Notes: a model not told the origin generated them from the letters alone. A DNA stretch of 38,618 bases from Deltaproteobacteria bacterium (GCA_030603465.1 JAUVXT010000001.1:1-38618); one strand, 5' to 3'. Shown: positions 23,597 through 33,071, counted from the stretch's first letter. Numbers and translations are program-made.

Positions 23597-26317
23597 TTAT
23601 TTAGCCTTACTCTTCAGTCTCTGGATGAAATAAACTGACGTCAAGAATGCTAATCCAATTATATCGGAATACATTTCCGGATAAAGCAGGCATAAAGCGG
23701 CTATCCCCGTTATTATACGCTCCAGGGGATTCGATATGGTTTTGAAGAACCCTATCACAGTAGCGCCAAGCGCTATGACACCGAGGAAGAGGGTTACAAC
23801 GACACGCCCGAAGAAAATAAAGTCAAAGCTGGCGCTCGGGTCCAGGAGCGTCGGCAGCCATAGAATTATGGGTGCCGATACGATGACAAAAGGCACAATA
23901 AAGCCGGCCGAGGCCAGGCCGAAGGCGGTAACTCCTGTTCGAAAGGGATCAGCCCCCGAGATTCCCGACGCCGCATATGCGGCCAGCGCAACGGGTGGCG
24001 TCACGTCGGCGAGCACGGCATAGTATAGAACAAACATGTGAGAAACCAGGGGATGGATGCCCCACTGGAGAAGCGCCGGCGCCGCTATCATCGACGCGAT
24101 GATGTATTGCGCCGTCGTGGGAATGCCCATTCCGAGGATGAAACAGGCAACGGCCGTAAATAAAAGGGTAAAGAAGAGGGCTGTTGCGTCGCCGCTCATT
24201 ATGTGCAGGACATCGAGAGACATAACCAGGGTGGCGACACCCCGTGCCAGCTCGATAATCGCCGCCGCAAACTTGAGCCCCAGACCTGTGAGGGTGGTTG
24301 CGCCCACAATAAATCCGATACAGGCACAGGCGGCTCCGATGGCAAGGGCATTCTTCGTTCCAAGCTCCAGTGTCTCCATAATATCGGGAATTCTCATCTT
24401 GCTCTCCTCATAGAAAACACCGATTCCTATAATGGCCGCAAGAGACCAGAATGCGCAGAGGAAATAATCGACATTGAGAATATGCAAAAGCACAAGAACG
24501 ATACCCGAGCTTAGACAGATAAGCCAGTTTTTAAGATCTGTTTTCTTCCGCGTATAGGCAAATCCCAGGACAAAGAAAGCTATCCAGATAACCGTTCCGA
24601 TTGTGAAGGGACTGAATGGGTTGTACCGGAAAAGGATGGCGGGCGCCGCCAGGATAACCGTTATCAGGAAGGGCATGGTCCTGCCGTGGATCTGGCCGAT
24701 GGCAACAGAGAAGAAGATTCCCCAGAAGGCTGCCATGAAGGGGCTGCTTCCCGAGATGAGAAGCCAGACTATGATAACCAGAGGGGCGACAAGGGGCCAC
24801 TTTTCCTTCAGTATCTTCGCCGTCTTGGGCAACATCTCCCGGGGGAGGCCCACGAGGCCGCTCTTCTTTGCCTCGAAGTGGACCATCGTCGCGATGGCAA
24901 AGAAGTGGAGAACCGCCGGAACAACTGCGGCGGCGGCAATCTTGATGTAGGGAATTCCAAGGAATTCCGACATGATAAAGGCTGCGGCTCCCATTATGGG
25001 GGGCATCAGCTGTCCGCCCGTGGAGGCTGCGGCCTCGACGGCCCCGGCAAACTGTGGGCGATAGCCTACTTTCCTCATGAGCGGAATGGTGAAGGCCCCC
25101 GTTGTAACCGTGTTGGCAATGGAGCTCCCGCTTATGGAACCCATGAAACCGCTGCTTATGACGGAAACCTTGGCCGGCCCTCCGGCGGACCACCCGGCCA
25201 GCGCCATGGCAAGATCCATGAAGAGTTGTCCCAGGCCTGTCTTCGAGATAAAGATGCCGAACAGGACGAAATGAAAGACGAAGGTGGCGACGACCCCTAG
25301 GGGTATGCCGTAAATGCCCTCCGTTCCCAGAAACATGTGTTCGATGATCCGCTCTATGGAATAGCCCCTGTGGGCGAAGAAGCTGAGTCCCGGAATTTCC
25401 AGAAAGTAGGGTCCCAGATAGCAGTTTATCAAAACGAGGAAGGCTATGATGGGAAGCGGGGAACCGATGCTCCTCCTTGCCCCTTCCATTATAAGCAGGA
25501 AGGCGAAGGCGCCGATTACCAGGTCAACCTTGATAGGCATTCCTGCACGGTAAACGAGGCTGTTGAATTCCAGAAATATAAAGACCGAAAATGCCGATGC
25601 CAGGAGAACAAGAAAAATATCGAAGTAGGGAATATCATCGCTCTTGTAGTTGAAAGAACCTGTGGAGATTATTGCAGTAACAGCCCTTACCCAGTGGATA
25701 ATGAACAGCAAAAGTATGCTGAGGAACGTTGCAAAGAGGAAAATACTCCAGAATAGAAGCGACGTGTTGGGTGCATTGAAGACCTCCTTGAAGTCGATAG
25801 AGTGATAGGCCTGGAATACTCCAAAGAAGAAACCGCCAATCATCGCCGTGAATATGACGAAATCACAGTACATAAAGAGTTTCTTTTCCAGGAACTGGCG
25901 GCGTTTGAAATAGACAATGAATAAAAATGTGATAATTGCGAGAAAAAAAGAAGCTGCCGTTGAAAGTTCCAGGATTTCGCGAAACATGGCAGTAGCTAAA
26001 GAAGATCCGACCAAACCATAGATTATGTCATAGACAAGACACTTCCTGCCCTGGGTATCCGGTTTTCTGATGGAATAGAGAAAATATACGAGGGGAAGGA
26101 CAAAGGCCAGGTGAAAGGCTCTGTGCCTCCACTCCTGAAAGACGCCGAAACCTGCCGTATAGATATGAAATATGGAGAGCACCAGCGTCATAAAGAAGGC
26201 GAGCTTCATCGTGATCCCAGATAGAGTGCGGAATCTGAATTCGGGATCATACTTCGATATTTCTTCTATGTTTTCTGATACGTCTGCCGTATAGACTTCT
26301 TTATTTTCCTTCTCCAT
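23597..26317 (-). CDS. TAXI-type TRAP transporter fused 4TM/12TM permease
   Basis: 906 aa, the length of fused DctQ/DctM-type permeases used with TAXI binding proteins. About 20 hydrophobic segments are visible. The DctM-like core has PLPIIAFLVLINCYLGP, SVISSGFMGSISGSSIANTV, TGAFTIPLMRKVGYRPQFA, AVEAAASTGGQLMPPIMGAA and later GMGIPTTAQYI and DVTPPVALAAYAASGISG, all typical. It uses an ion gradient to import a substrate delivered by the binding protein encoded upstream. ATG at 26317 has GAGGAG. It begins 12 nt after the DUF1850 gene. Substrate unknown; glutamate-like or other carboxylates are common in the family. Confidence 0.95.
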   Translation of the reverse strand: MEKENKEVYTADVSENIEEISKYDPEFRFRTLSGITMKLAFFMTLVLSIFHIYTAGFGVFQEWRHRAFHLAFVLPLVYFLYSIRKPDTQGRKCLVYDIIYGLVGSSLATAMFREILELSTAASFFLAIITFLFIVYFKRRQFLEKKLFMYCDFVIFTAMIGGFFFGVFQAYHSIDFKEVFNAPNTSLLFWSIFLFATFLSILLLFIIHWVRAVTAIISTGSFNYKSDDIPYFDIFLVLLASAFSVFIFLEFNSLVYRAGMPIKVDLVIGAFAFLLIMEGARRSIGSPLPIIAFLVLINCYLGPYFLEIPGLSFFAHRGYSIERIIEHMFLGTEGIYGIPLGVVATFVFHFVLFGIFISKTGLGQLFMDLAMALAGWSAGGPAKVSVISSGFMGSISGSSIANTVTTGAFTIPLMRKVGYRPQFAGAVEAAASTGGQLMPPIMGAAAFIMSEFLGIPYIKIAAAAVVPAVLHFFAIATMVHFEAKKSGLVGLPREMLPKTAKILKEKWPLVAPLVIIVWLLISGSSPFMAAFWGIFFSVAIGQIHGRTMPFLITVILAAPAILFRYNPFSPFTIGTVIWIAFFVLGFAYTRKKTDLKNWLICLSSGIVLVLLHILNVDYFLCAFWSLAAIIGIGVFYEESKMRIPDIMETLELGTKNALAIGAACACIGFIVGATTLTGLGLKFAAAIIELARGVATLVMSLDVLHIMSGDATALFFTLLFTAVACFILGMGIPTTAQYIIASMIAAPALLQWGIHPLVSHMFVLYYAVLADVTPPVALAAYAASGISGADPFRTGVTAFGLASAGFIVPFVIVSAPIILWLPTLLDPSASFDFIFFGRVVVTLFLGVIALGATVIGFFKTISNPLERIITGIAALCLLYPEMYSDIIGLAFLTSVYFIQRLKSKAK

Positions 26318-26329
26318 GCTAGCGCTCCT

Positions 26330-26842
26330 CTATTGTATGGAGTACATTATTCTGTAATAGAGATAATACCAAAGGCGTACCCGTTCTATCGTCATCCTTA
26401 AGAGTGTATTTCCTGCCAGAGAGGCAAGCTTGAATTCGCGGCCATCTCCGAATCTGATGGTGTTGTCGTATCTGGCGTCAACCCACTGGTTGACAGCGGG
26501 AATGACGCGGTGCATGTTCTCTATGATAAAGTGATCCCCCTCGGCACGAAATGTCTCGTCACCGAATGCGGCATAGGGAAGCCCCGTTCGGCTCGACCAA
26601 AACTCCGTGGCGTACGTGACCATATTATAGTCGTCATCTACCTTCAGGTAATCCCATACGGGGCAGCGCTCCACCGAATGCATAAAACCGAGGGAAAATC
26701 GGAAACCTGGCTTTACCCGTTCAAGGTAAAGAACCGTGTCTTCTCGCAGGGCCTTGATTTGAAAAACGTGAACAGGAACGAGTAACACAGATACAAGTAT
26801 AAGGAAGATGAGGAAAGTAGAGACGATGAGCTTTCTGCACAT
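26330..26842 (-). CDS. DUF1850 domain protein of the TRAP set
   Basis: 170 aa. N-terminal signal anchor (about residues 5-27), then the DUF1850 signature SLGFMHSVERCPVWDYLKVD and WSSRTGLPYAAFGDE. DUF1850 genes regularly sit between the TAXI binding protein and the fused permease, as here, and the product is probably a periplasmic or membrane accessory part. ATG at 26842 has no Shine-Dalgarno: the terminator hairpin ends 6 nt before it, so translation or expression may depend on read-through. Confidence 0.88.
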   Translation of the reverse strand: MCRKLIVSTFLIFLILVSVLLVPVHVFQIKALREDTVLYLERVKPGFRFSLGFMHSVERCPVWDYLKVDDDYNMVTYATEFWSSRTGLPYAAFGDETFRAEGDHFIIENMHRVIPAVNQWVDARYDNTIRFGDGREFKLASLAGNTLLRMTIERVRLWYYLYYRIMYSIQ

Positions 26843-26843
26843 A

Positions 26844-26879
26844 ATAAAAATTGGGCGCCGGCAATAGCGGCGCCCAATT
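26844..26879 (-). terminator. Intra-operon terminator after the binding-protein gene
   Basis: On the minus strand a 12-bp perfect stem AATTGGGCGCCG / CGGCGCCCAATT with a 7-nt loop is followed by TTTA-rich sequence. It lies between the binding protein stop and the DUF1850 start. Partial termination here would give more binding protein than permease, as in many binding-protein operons. Confidence 0.85.
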
Positions 26880-26914
26880 CTCCTTTCTCTAGATGCGAGT
26901 CAGGACAGCGCTTG

Positions 26915-27937
26915 TTATTTTATCAACCCTTTTTCCTTGTAGAACTTCGCGGCGCCCGGATGAAGCGGAATCGCCATGCCGTCGAGGGCTGAATCCAACG
27001 TTACGTCCTTGCCCTTGGCGTGTACCTTCCCCATGATCTCGGCAGCGCTGGGCGCCTCGGCAGCCTGTCCCTTCGATTTTCTCAGGACGTGTGTCCCCTT
27101 TTCCCAGAGGGCCGTGGTCAGTTCATAGACGACGCTTTCGGGTATCCCGGCATCGACTACCCACTGGGCCATGACGGCGACCGTGTTGACAGGCGCATCC
27201 TGTCCTCTGTAAGTGCCGGCGGGGATGGCGACCTTCGCATAGAAGGGCCATGTGTCGCATATCTTCTTGATAAGTTTGTCGTCAATGCTCAAAATGGCGA
27301 TGTCCGTCTGGGAAGTGAGTTCCATTACGGATGACGTGGGAATACCGGCGGTAATGAACCCGGCGTCGGCCTGGCCGTCTTTCATCCGCTGGGAGATCCC
27401 TGTAAAGCTGAGCCAGTCAAGTTCACCAAAATCCTTAAAGCTCATGCCGGCCGATTTCAGGATATTTTCCGCATCGACTGCCGTTCCGCTGCCTCTGTCA
27501 CCGGGAACGACGCTTCTACCTTTCAGCTCTTTAACGGCCTTGATGCCCGCGCTCTTCAGCGTGACTATCTGAATAACCTCGGGATAGAGAGAAGCGATAC
27601 CGCGCACATTCTTGACGGGATTTCCTTTAAACTGGTCAATACCCGTGTATGCCTGGAAAGCGGTATTGTTCTGCACGAATGCCGACTCTATACCGTGGCT
27701 GCGGATGAGGTTTAGATTTGCAGTCGAGGCATTTCCGGACTGTGCGGTTACGATCAAATCAGGAATCTTGGTTGACAGGGCCTGGGCGAGGGCTCCACCC
27801 AGGGGGTAATAGGTTCCGCCCGTTCCACCGGTAGCCACGGCAAAGAACTTCTTGCCCGCCAAGGCGGGACCGGCAAAAACCATCGATAAAGCCAAAACCG
27901 CTACAATGGAAAGCAAAACATGTTTCTTCTTTAACAT
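26915..27937 (-). CDS. TAXI family TRAP solute-binding protein
   Basis: 340 aa. Signal peptide in the first 27 residues (VLLSIVAVLALSMVFAGPALAG). The mature protein starts with FFAVATGGTGGTYYPLGGALAQ, the TAXI family hallmark, then VTAQSGNASTANLNLI, VVPGDRGSGTAVDAENIL and DAGFITAGIPTSSVMEL. It captures the substrate in the periplasm for the fused permease. ATG at 27937 has AGGAGG and a good promoter upstream. Confidence 0.95.
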   Translation of the reverse strand: MLKKKHVLLSIVAVLALSMVFAGPALAGKKFFAVATGGTGGTYYPLGGALAQALSTKIPDLIVTAQSGNASTANLNLIRSHGIESAFVQNNTAFQAYTGIDQFKGNPVKNVRGIASLYPEVIQIVTLKSAGIKAVKELKGRSVVPGDRGSGTAVDAENILKSAGMSFKDFGELDWLSFTGISQRMKDGQADAGFITAGIPTSSVMELTSQTDIAILSIDDKLIKKICDTWPFYAKVAIPAGTYRGQDAPVNTVAVMAQWVVDAGIPESVVYELTTALWEKGTHVLRKSKGQAAEAPSAAEIMGKVHAKGKDVTLDSALDGMAIPLHPGAAKFYKEKGLIK

Positions 27938-28005
27938 AATCTTCCTCCTATCTGATTTTTTAAATCATATTTCCTTATCCTATCCTAAAGCAATACGTTG
28001 CTTGA

Positions 28006-28034
28006 ACTTTAAAAAAAATGCGAACAATTGTCAA
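28006..28034 (-). promoter_or_regulatory. Sigma-70-type promoter of the TAXI-TRAP operon
   Basis: On the minus strand, perfect TTGACA (plus 28029-28034), a 17-nt spacer and TAAAGT (plus 28006-28011), about 70 nt upstream of the binding-protein start. The rest of 27938-28302 holds repeat family 1 copy C and nothing else recognised. Confidence 0.65.
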
Positions 28035-28135
28035 TGTTTTTTATTATATCAGATTCACAGCTCACGGTTGGCAGTTTTCCAAACTCGAACAGTGAACCGG
28101 AGCAGTTACTGATAAATAAAGAATTGTACCTTTCC

Positions 28136-28219
28136 TGAACTGAACAGTGAGCGAATAAAATCAATAATTTTCCTTAACCGTCGGAGATTCCCTGCAACTT
28201 GCTGCGGGGAGCTTCAATT
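28136..28219 (+). repeat. Dispersed repeat family 1, copy C
   Basis: TGAACTGAACAGTGAGCG joined directly to AATAAAATCAATAATTTTCC, the GTCGGAGATTCCCTGCAA block and the CTGCGGGGAGCTTCAATT end. The first GC hairpin of copies A and D is absent. It lies between the divergent taxi and fmt genes. Confidence 0.9.
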
Positions 28220-28302
28220 TAACCCGGCACACAGGATTGATTAAAGTATCGCAAAAGGGTATAAAAGACATCAAAAAGCACGAAGGGTACAAGATGTGAG
28301 AT

Positions 28303-29241
28303 ATGAAACCGAGAATACTCTTTATGGGAACCCCCGCGTTTGCCATACCGTCTCTGAAAATTTTGATAGAGCATGATTACCCCGTTCTCGGGGTGGTTAC
28401 CCAGCCCGACAGACCCAGGGGGCGGGGAAGAAAACTGGTTGCTCCCCCTGTGAAGGATTATGCCGCCACAGCGAACATTCCCGTTTATCAACCCGATCGG
28501 GTGAGGGATGAAACATTTCTGGAAATATTCAGAGATATATCTCCCGCGATGGTGGTACTGGTTGCCTTCGGACAGATACTCCCCAGGGAAATAATTGAAT
28601 TTCCACCCCTGGGCTGTGTCAATGTCCACCCTTCGATGCTTCCAAAATACCGGGGCGCGGCGCCCATGAATTGGGCTATCATACGGGGGGAGGAAAAAAC
28701 GGGTGTCACCATCATGCGTATCGATGAGGGCATGGATTCGGGAGACATATTGCTTCAGGAGGAGACGGCAATTGATGCCGCCGAAACCTTCGACAAAATG
28801 CATGACAGATTATCGGAGATGGGCGCCCAACTTCTCCTGAGGGCCGTGAAAGGAATTGCCGCCGGAACAATCACCAGGACACCGCAGGATTCTTCCCTCG
28901 TTACCATGGCCCCAAAAATTACCCGGGAGACCAGCCGCATCGATTGGAAAGCACCTGCGAGAGAGATCGTAAATCTTATCAGAGGTCTCTCTTCCACCCC
29001 CGGAGCCTATGCCCTTTTTAAGGGGAAAAAACTGAAGATATTCGCCGCTTCGTGGAAAGAAAGTCTCACAACCGGGATACCCGGAGAGTTGTCCGCACTG
29101 AAAAAAGAGGAAAAGATCCGGGTCACGGCGAAAGATGGGTATGTGTATATCGAAGAGTTGCAGCTTGAAGGAAAAAAGAGGATGAAAGCCGGAGATTTTC
29201 TCAGGGGATATCGAGTATATCCGGAGGATCTTCTGGAGTAG
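28303..29241 (+). CDS. fmt: Methionyl-tRNA formyltransferase
   Basis: 312 aa, full length. Formylates initiator Met-tRNA using 10-formyltetrahydrofolate. The N-terminal domain shows ILFMGTPAFAIPSLK and QPDRPRGRGRK; catalytic residues N107 and H109 are in VNVHPSMLPKYRGAAP, and D145 in MDSGDI. The C-terminal tRNA-binding domain is present (SRIDWKAPAREIVNLIRGL, PGAYALFKGKKLKI). Peptide deformylase (def), a frequent neighbour, is not in the window; the next gene is DUF3047, 10 nt away. Confidence 0.96.
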   Translation: MKPRILFMGTPAFAIPSLKILIEHDYPVLGVVTQPDRPRGRGRKLVAPPVKDYAATANIPVYQPDRVRDETFLEIFRDISPAMVVLVAFGQILPREIIEFPPLGCVNVHPSMLPKYRGAAPMNWAIIRGEEKTGVTIMRIDEGMDSGDILLQEETAIDAAETFDKMHDRLSEMGAQLLLRAVKGIAAGTITRTPQDSSLVTMAPKITRETSRIDWKAPAREIVNLIRGLSSTPGAYALFKGKKLKIFAASWKESLTTGIPGELSALKKEEKIRVTAKDGYVYIEELQLEGKKRMKAGDFLRGYRVYPEDLLE

Positions 29242-29251
29242 AAGGTGGCCA

Positions 29252-30028
29252 ATGAAACACTCCAAAACTACATTTAATCGAAAACGAGCCGGGCTTTGCG
29301 TTATTTTTGCCACAACCCTCATTCTGACCCTCTGCGCAACCTCTGCAGGGGCGGAGGAAAAGAAGCTGTTCCTCGGCTTCAAGGAGGGCAAAGATTCGAA
29401 ATCGATTCCCGCAGGGTGGGAACATATCGGCTACTTTGGAAAGGCAAAAAACCGGATATCCCTTATCAGGGAAGGTAAGCTAACCATCGTCCATATGAAA
29501 AGCCTGAATAGCATATCTGCCCTGATTACAAGTCCGGATGTAGATATTGAGAAACTTCCGGTTATTGCATGGCGATGGAAGGTCGATAGGGCCGTTGGCA
29601 TGGTCAGGGAGCATCGACGGGACAGAAACGACTGTGCGGCGAGAATACGGGTCATCTTTGGCAAGGATAAAGAAAATGATCCCCTCAATCTCCCTGTAGT
29701 CAAAAAGGTCTTTAAAAAGGTGGGGTTCAAGATGCCCAAGATGGAGCCTCCGGGCATCAAGATCGATTATGTATGGGGGAATTACGCGAATAAAGGAGCG
29801 GTCATCGACTATCCCGGCGCACGAAACCATAAGATTGTGATGGTAGAAAAGGGGAACGAGCGGGCGGGAAGATGGATATGGGAAAAGCGGAACCTCCTGG
29901 AAGACTTCCGTAAATTTTTCGGAGGCGAGCCACCCGGCATCTTGGCGATTGCCATTCTTACCGATACCGATCAGACCAATGAAGGGGTAGAGGCACGCTA
30001 CAGTAGTGTCATGCTGATGGGTAAATGA
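29252..30028 (+). CDS. DUF3047 domain protein, exported
   Basis: 258 aa. A signal peptide spans about residues 1-34 (AGLCVIFATTLILTLCATSAGA). The mature part carries DUF3047 features: IPAGWEHIGYFGKAKNRISL, LPVIAWRWKVDRAVG, NDCAARIRVIFG, DYVWGN and AIAILTDTDQTNEGVEARYS. Function unknown; a periplasmic location is likely. It lies between fmt and rsmB with short or overlapping joints, so it is part of that operon. Confidence 0.88.
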   Translation: MKHSKTTFNRKRAGLCVIFATTLILTLCATSAGAEEKKLFLGFKEGKDSKSIPAGWEHIGYFGKAKNRISLIREGKLTIVHMKSLNSISALITSPDVDIEKLPVIAWRWKVDRAVGMVREHRRDRNDCAARIRVIFGKDKENDPLNLPVVKKVFKKVGFKMPKMEPPGIKIDYVWGNYANKGAVIDYPGARNHKIVMVEKGNERAGRWIWEKRNLLEDFRKFFGGEPPGILAIAILTDTDQTNEGVEARYSSVMLMGK

Positions 30029-31452
30029 AGATGAAAATCATCCACAGAAAAAACCGGCGACCCCAACCCCCTCACCAGAGCGGAGAATCGCTCATGCGCG
30101 GGAATCCCCGGCAATTGGCTACAACAATTCTGGACAGGGTGGATAAGGAACAATCCTTCGCCGAACCGCTTCTGGACTCCCTCCTCTCACAAAACATACT
30201 CTCCAGCATCCAGGACAGAAGACTCCTGACGGAGATTGTGTACGGAACGCTCCGCGTGAGAAACCGTATAGACTGGTTTATTGAATCCATCTACACGGGC
30301 GATTCTAAAAAGATGGAAACGGGCATCAAAAATATACTCCGGGTCGGTCTCTATCAGATCATGTTTACCGACAGGATTCCCGCCTATGCCGCCGTCGATG
30401 AGGCTGTAAAGCTGGCCAGGAAGGCTTATCCGGGGCGGGACGGTCTGGTGAATGCCATCCTTCGAAATGCCATAAGAAAAATGGATACGGTAAAATATCC
30501 CGATTTTGAAGAAGATCCCGCAGCTCATATCTCTGCATTTCATTCCCACCCCGGATGGCTGGTGGATAAATGGATAGAGCAGCTTGGCATTGAGGAGACC
30601 GTCGAATTCTGTAAAAGCAACAACGAAAGACCCCCCCTGACCCTTCGTATAAACAGATTGAAGACAGAAAGGGCAGGCGCAATAAAGGCGCTTCATGAAG
30701 AAGGCTTCACTGCAAGACCGACGGAATATTCCCCCGACGGGATAATTATTTCCAATCCCGAAATACCGGTAAGAGAGATGCCCCTCTATAAAAAGGGATA
30801 TCTCCTTATCCAGGACGAGGCCTCCCAGCTTATCTCCTTTGTCCTTGATCCAAGGCCCGAAGACACAATCCTGGATGTCTGTTCCGGCGCGGGGATAAAG
30901 ACGACCCACATGGCCGGGTTGATGAAAAACAGCGGGAAGATAGTCGCCCTGGATATAAACCGGAGAAAGATTGAAGGGTTAAAGGAATTGTCACGGAGGT
31001 TTGGCGCAACGATTATTGAACCAAAAACCGGTGATGCAACGAAAGATATGGGACCTTCTTACAGGGAACAATTCGACAGGATTCTGGTGGATGTTCCCTG
31101 TTCCGCTCTGGGCACATTGAGAAGAAATCCGGAGATTAAATGGAACAAAACCGCGGGGGATATGGAAAAGTTTCCCCGGCTTCAAAAAAAGATACTTAAT
31201 CGCTGCGCAGATTACCTGAAGCGGGGCGGAATCATGTTATACAGTACATGCACCATAAAAGAGGATGAAAACGAGGAAGTAGTGAAGGATTTTCTCCGCG
31301 CCAATCCCGATTTTACATGCATTCATCCATCCGTTTCTAAAGCGTGGAAGATGACAGACGGGGAAGGGTTTTTCAGGACATTCCCCCACCGCCACGGAAC
31401 GGATGGGTTTTTCGGGGCGCTGTTACTGAAAAAGAAGGAAGGAGAACAATGA
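30025..31452 (+). CDS. rsmB: 16S rRNA (cytosine-967-C5)-methyltransferase RsmB
   Basis: 475 aa. An N-terminal NusB-like RNA-binding domain (residues about 25-165) is followed by a SAM methyltransferase: LDVCSGAGIKTTHMAGLM, VALDINRRKIEGLKEL, the catalytic cysteine regions VDVPCSALGTLRRNPEIKW and LYSTCTIKEDENEEV. It makes m5C967 in 16S rRNA. ATG at 30025 overlaps the DUF3047 stop as ATGA; ATG at 30031 is the alternative. It overlaps the next gene as ATGA too. Confidence 0.95.
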   Translation: MKMKIIHRKNRRPQPPHQSGESLMRGNPRQLATTILDRVDKEQSFAEPLLDSLLSQNILSSIQDRRLLTEIVYGTLRVRNRIDWFIESIYTGDSKKMETGIKNILRVGLYQIMFTDRIPAYAAVDEAVKLARKAYPGRDGLVNAILRNAIRKMDTVKYPDFEEDPAAHISAFHSHPGWLVDKWIEQLGIEETVEFCKSNNERPPLTLRINRLKTERAGAIKALHEEGFTARPTEYSPDGIIISNPEIPVREMPLYKKGYLLIQDEASQLISFVLDPRPEDTILDVCSGAGIKTTHMAGLMKNSGKIVALDINRRKIEGLKELSRRFGATIIEPKTGDATKDMGPSYREQFDRILVDVPCSALGTLRRNPEIKWNKTAGDMEKFPRLQKKILNRCADYLKRGGIMLYSTCTIKEDENEEVVKDFLRANPDFTCIHPSVSKAWKMTDGEGFFRTFPHRHGTDGFFGALLLKKKEGEQ

Positions 31453-32033
31453 TGCCTGAAAAGATACCGACTCGCGAGGATGCCTTAAATCTTTTACATG
31501 AGTATAACAAAAGCGATAGTCTCCGCAAACACGCCTACGCGGTGGAAGGGGTTATGCGCTATATTGCGCGGAAAAAGGGGGAAGATGAGGAAAAATGGGG
31601 GATTATCGGCCTCATTCATGATCTCGATTACGAGAGGTTTCCAGATCAGCACTGCGCCAAAACGAGAGAAATACTCGAGGGACATGGCTGGCCCGCAGAA
31701 TATATTCGCGCGGTCGTTTCTTATGGATGGGGAATATGCTCCGATGTGGAACCCGAGAATACCCTGGGAAAGACCCTCTACGCCATCGACGAACTGACGG
31801 GGCTTGTGGTGGCCAACGCCCTCGTCAGGCCTTCAAGGAGCGTAATGGATATGACGGTTAAGTCGGTGAAGAAAAAATGGAAATCGCCTGCCTTTGCTGC
31901 CGGGGTGGACCGTTCTATCATACAGAAGGGGGCCGAGATGCTGGGAGTGGAACATGGCGAGCTTATTGAAGATACCATAATGGGGATGCGCGAGGTTGCA
32001 GATGAAATTGGTCTGAGGGGAGAAACGGCCTGA
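31449..32033 (+). CDS. HD-domain hydrolase
   Basis: 194 aa from ATG at 31449, which overlaps the rsmB stop and has GGAG five nt upstream. HD-type metal ligands: H in LRKHAYAVE, HD in IGLIHDLDYERFPDQH, and D in LYAIDELTGLV. Likely a phosphohydrolase of nucleotides or a similar ligand; the substrate is not deducible. The C-terminal part is helical. Last gene of the fmt-DUF3047-rsmB-HD run. Confidence 0.85.
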   Translation: MMPEKIPTREDALNLLHEYNKSDSLRKHAYAVEGVMRYIARKKGEDEEKWGIIGLIHDLDYERFPDQHCAKTREILEGHGWPAEYIRAVVSYGWGICSDVEPENTLGKTLYAIDELTGLVVANALVRPSRSVMDMTVKSVKKKWKSPAFAAGVDRSIIQKGAEMLGVEHGELIEDTIMGMREVADEIGLRGETA

Positions 32034-32165
32034 TGATCCGATCAGGTGTTTTGGTTAGCAAAATCAGGGGATACGGTGATTGTCATAAATCAGTGTCAGG
32101 AATCATTGTTTTCCCGGAATGCTTGCATCAGTTCTAAAATGACTTTTACGAAAGAGGGGTTTTCT

Positions 32166-32795
32166 ATGTTTTTAAAGCAGTTACAGGTCGGTCATATGAT
32201 GGTATTTTCCTACATTATCGGAGACGAAGCGAGTGGTGAAGGTCTGGTTGTTGATCCCGCTTACGAGACGGATACGATCATTTCGGAAGCAAAAGAGAAT
32301 AACATAAAAATCAGATATATAGTCAATACCCATGGCCATATCGACCATACCGCTGGGAATGCCGATATGAAAGAAAAAACGGGGGCGGAAATTATTATAC
32401 ATGAAGCCGATGCGGGAATGCTGGGGACTTATTCCCTCATAAAGCTACAGATGTTTCAAGCAAGGCAGTCACCCCCGGCCGATATAACGATAAAGGATGG
32501 TGATTCCATTGCCGTCGGCGATGTAGCATTGAAAGTCCTTCATACCCCGGGGCATACACCTGGCGGAATGTCACTCCATTTTCCGGGACATGTAATCACC
32601 GGGGATAGCCTCTTTATTGGCGGTGTAGGAAGGACGGACCTTCCCGGCGGATCGTGGGATGTGCTGTGCAAGTCGATCAGGGAAAAACTGATGACCCTTC
32701 CCGATGATACGGTTGTTCTTCCGGGGCACAACTATGGAGGAACACCAACTTCAACAATTGGTAATGAAAAGAGATATAACCCGCATCTGAAATAG
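32166..32795 (+). CDS. Glyoxalase II-like metallo-beta-lactamase-fold hydrolase
   Basis: 209 aa from ATG at 32166, preceded by GAGGGG at good spacing; the frame is open further upstream without a better site. The metal motif THGHIDH is at 55-61, then H in LHTPGHTPGG, D in VITGDSLFIGGVGRTDLPGG, and H in VVLPGHNYGG. This set is that of short glyoxalase II/persulfide-dioxygenase-type proteins. Likely a hydrolase of thioesters such as S-lactoylglutathione analogues; substrate uncertain. It is followed by repeat family 1 copy D, whose hairpins may stop transcription. Confidence 0.9.
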   Translation: MFLKQLQVGHMMVFSYIIGDEASGEGLVVDPAYETDTIISEAKENNIKIRYIVNTHGHIDHTAGNADMKEKTGAEIIIHEADAGMLGTYSLIKLQMFQARQSPPADITIKDGDSIAVGDVALKVLHTPGHTPGGMSLHFPGHVITGDSLFIGGVGRTDLPGGSWDVLCKSIREKLMTLPDDTVVLPGHNYGGTPTSTIGNEKRYNPHLK

Positions 32796-32830
32796 AGTAT
32801 TTCACTAAATGATTCCTTTTATGGGAGGCG

Positions 32831-32948
32831 TGAACTGAACGGCGAGTGCTAACCCCCGTTGCTTGCGGCGGGGTTAGCGAGCGAATAAAATCAACAATTT
32901 TCCTTACCAGTCGGAGATTCCCCGCAACTTGCTGCGGGGAGCTTCAAT
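32831..32948 (+). repeat. Dispersed repeat family 1, copy D
   Basis: Fullest copy: TGAACTGAACGGCGAGTGCT, the hairpin AACCCCCG...GGCGGGGTT, then the AATAAAATCAACAATTTTCC block, GTCGGAGATTCCCCGCAA and the second hairpin ending GGGGAGCTTCAATA. It is intergenic, 36 nt after the glyoxalase II-like gene. Confidence 0.92.
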
Positions 32949-32987
32949 ACTTCTCCTTATTTTATGGATGGTTATTCCTTCAGGAGC

Positions 32988-33016
32988 TTGACACGACCAC
33001 AAAGGGTTATTATGTT
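32988..33016 (+). promoter_or_regulatory. Sigma-70-type promoter of dnaJ
   Basis: Perfect TTGACA (32988-32993), a 17-nt spacer and TATGTT (33011-33016), 56 nt upstream of the dnaJ ATG. No CIRCE operator was seen nearby. Confidence 0.65.
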
Positions 33017-33071
33017 ACTTCAAATAGCTCCCCACTGATGACTATCAATGAACAGGAATATGTAAGGACTT

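Noticed and set aside
24531..25193. 220-codon minus-strand frame inside the TRAP permease
   Set aside because: Same strand, different frame from a clear 906-aa permease; its Arg/Gly/His-rich composition is that of an off-frame reading.
24686..25300. 204-codon plus-strand frame opposite the TRAP permease
   Set aside because: Antisense to conserved membrane segments, with a highly charged, unnatural composition.
28219..28803. 194-codon minus-strand frame opposite fmt
   Set aside because: Antisense to intact fmt.
30187..30909. 240-codon minus-strand frame opposite rsmB
   Set aside because: Antisense to conserved RsmB motifs.
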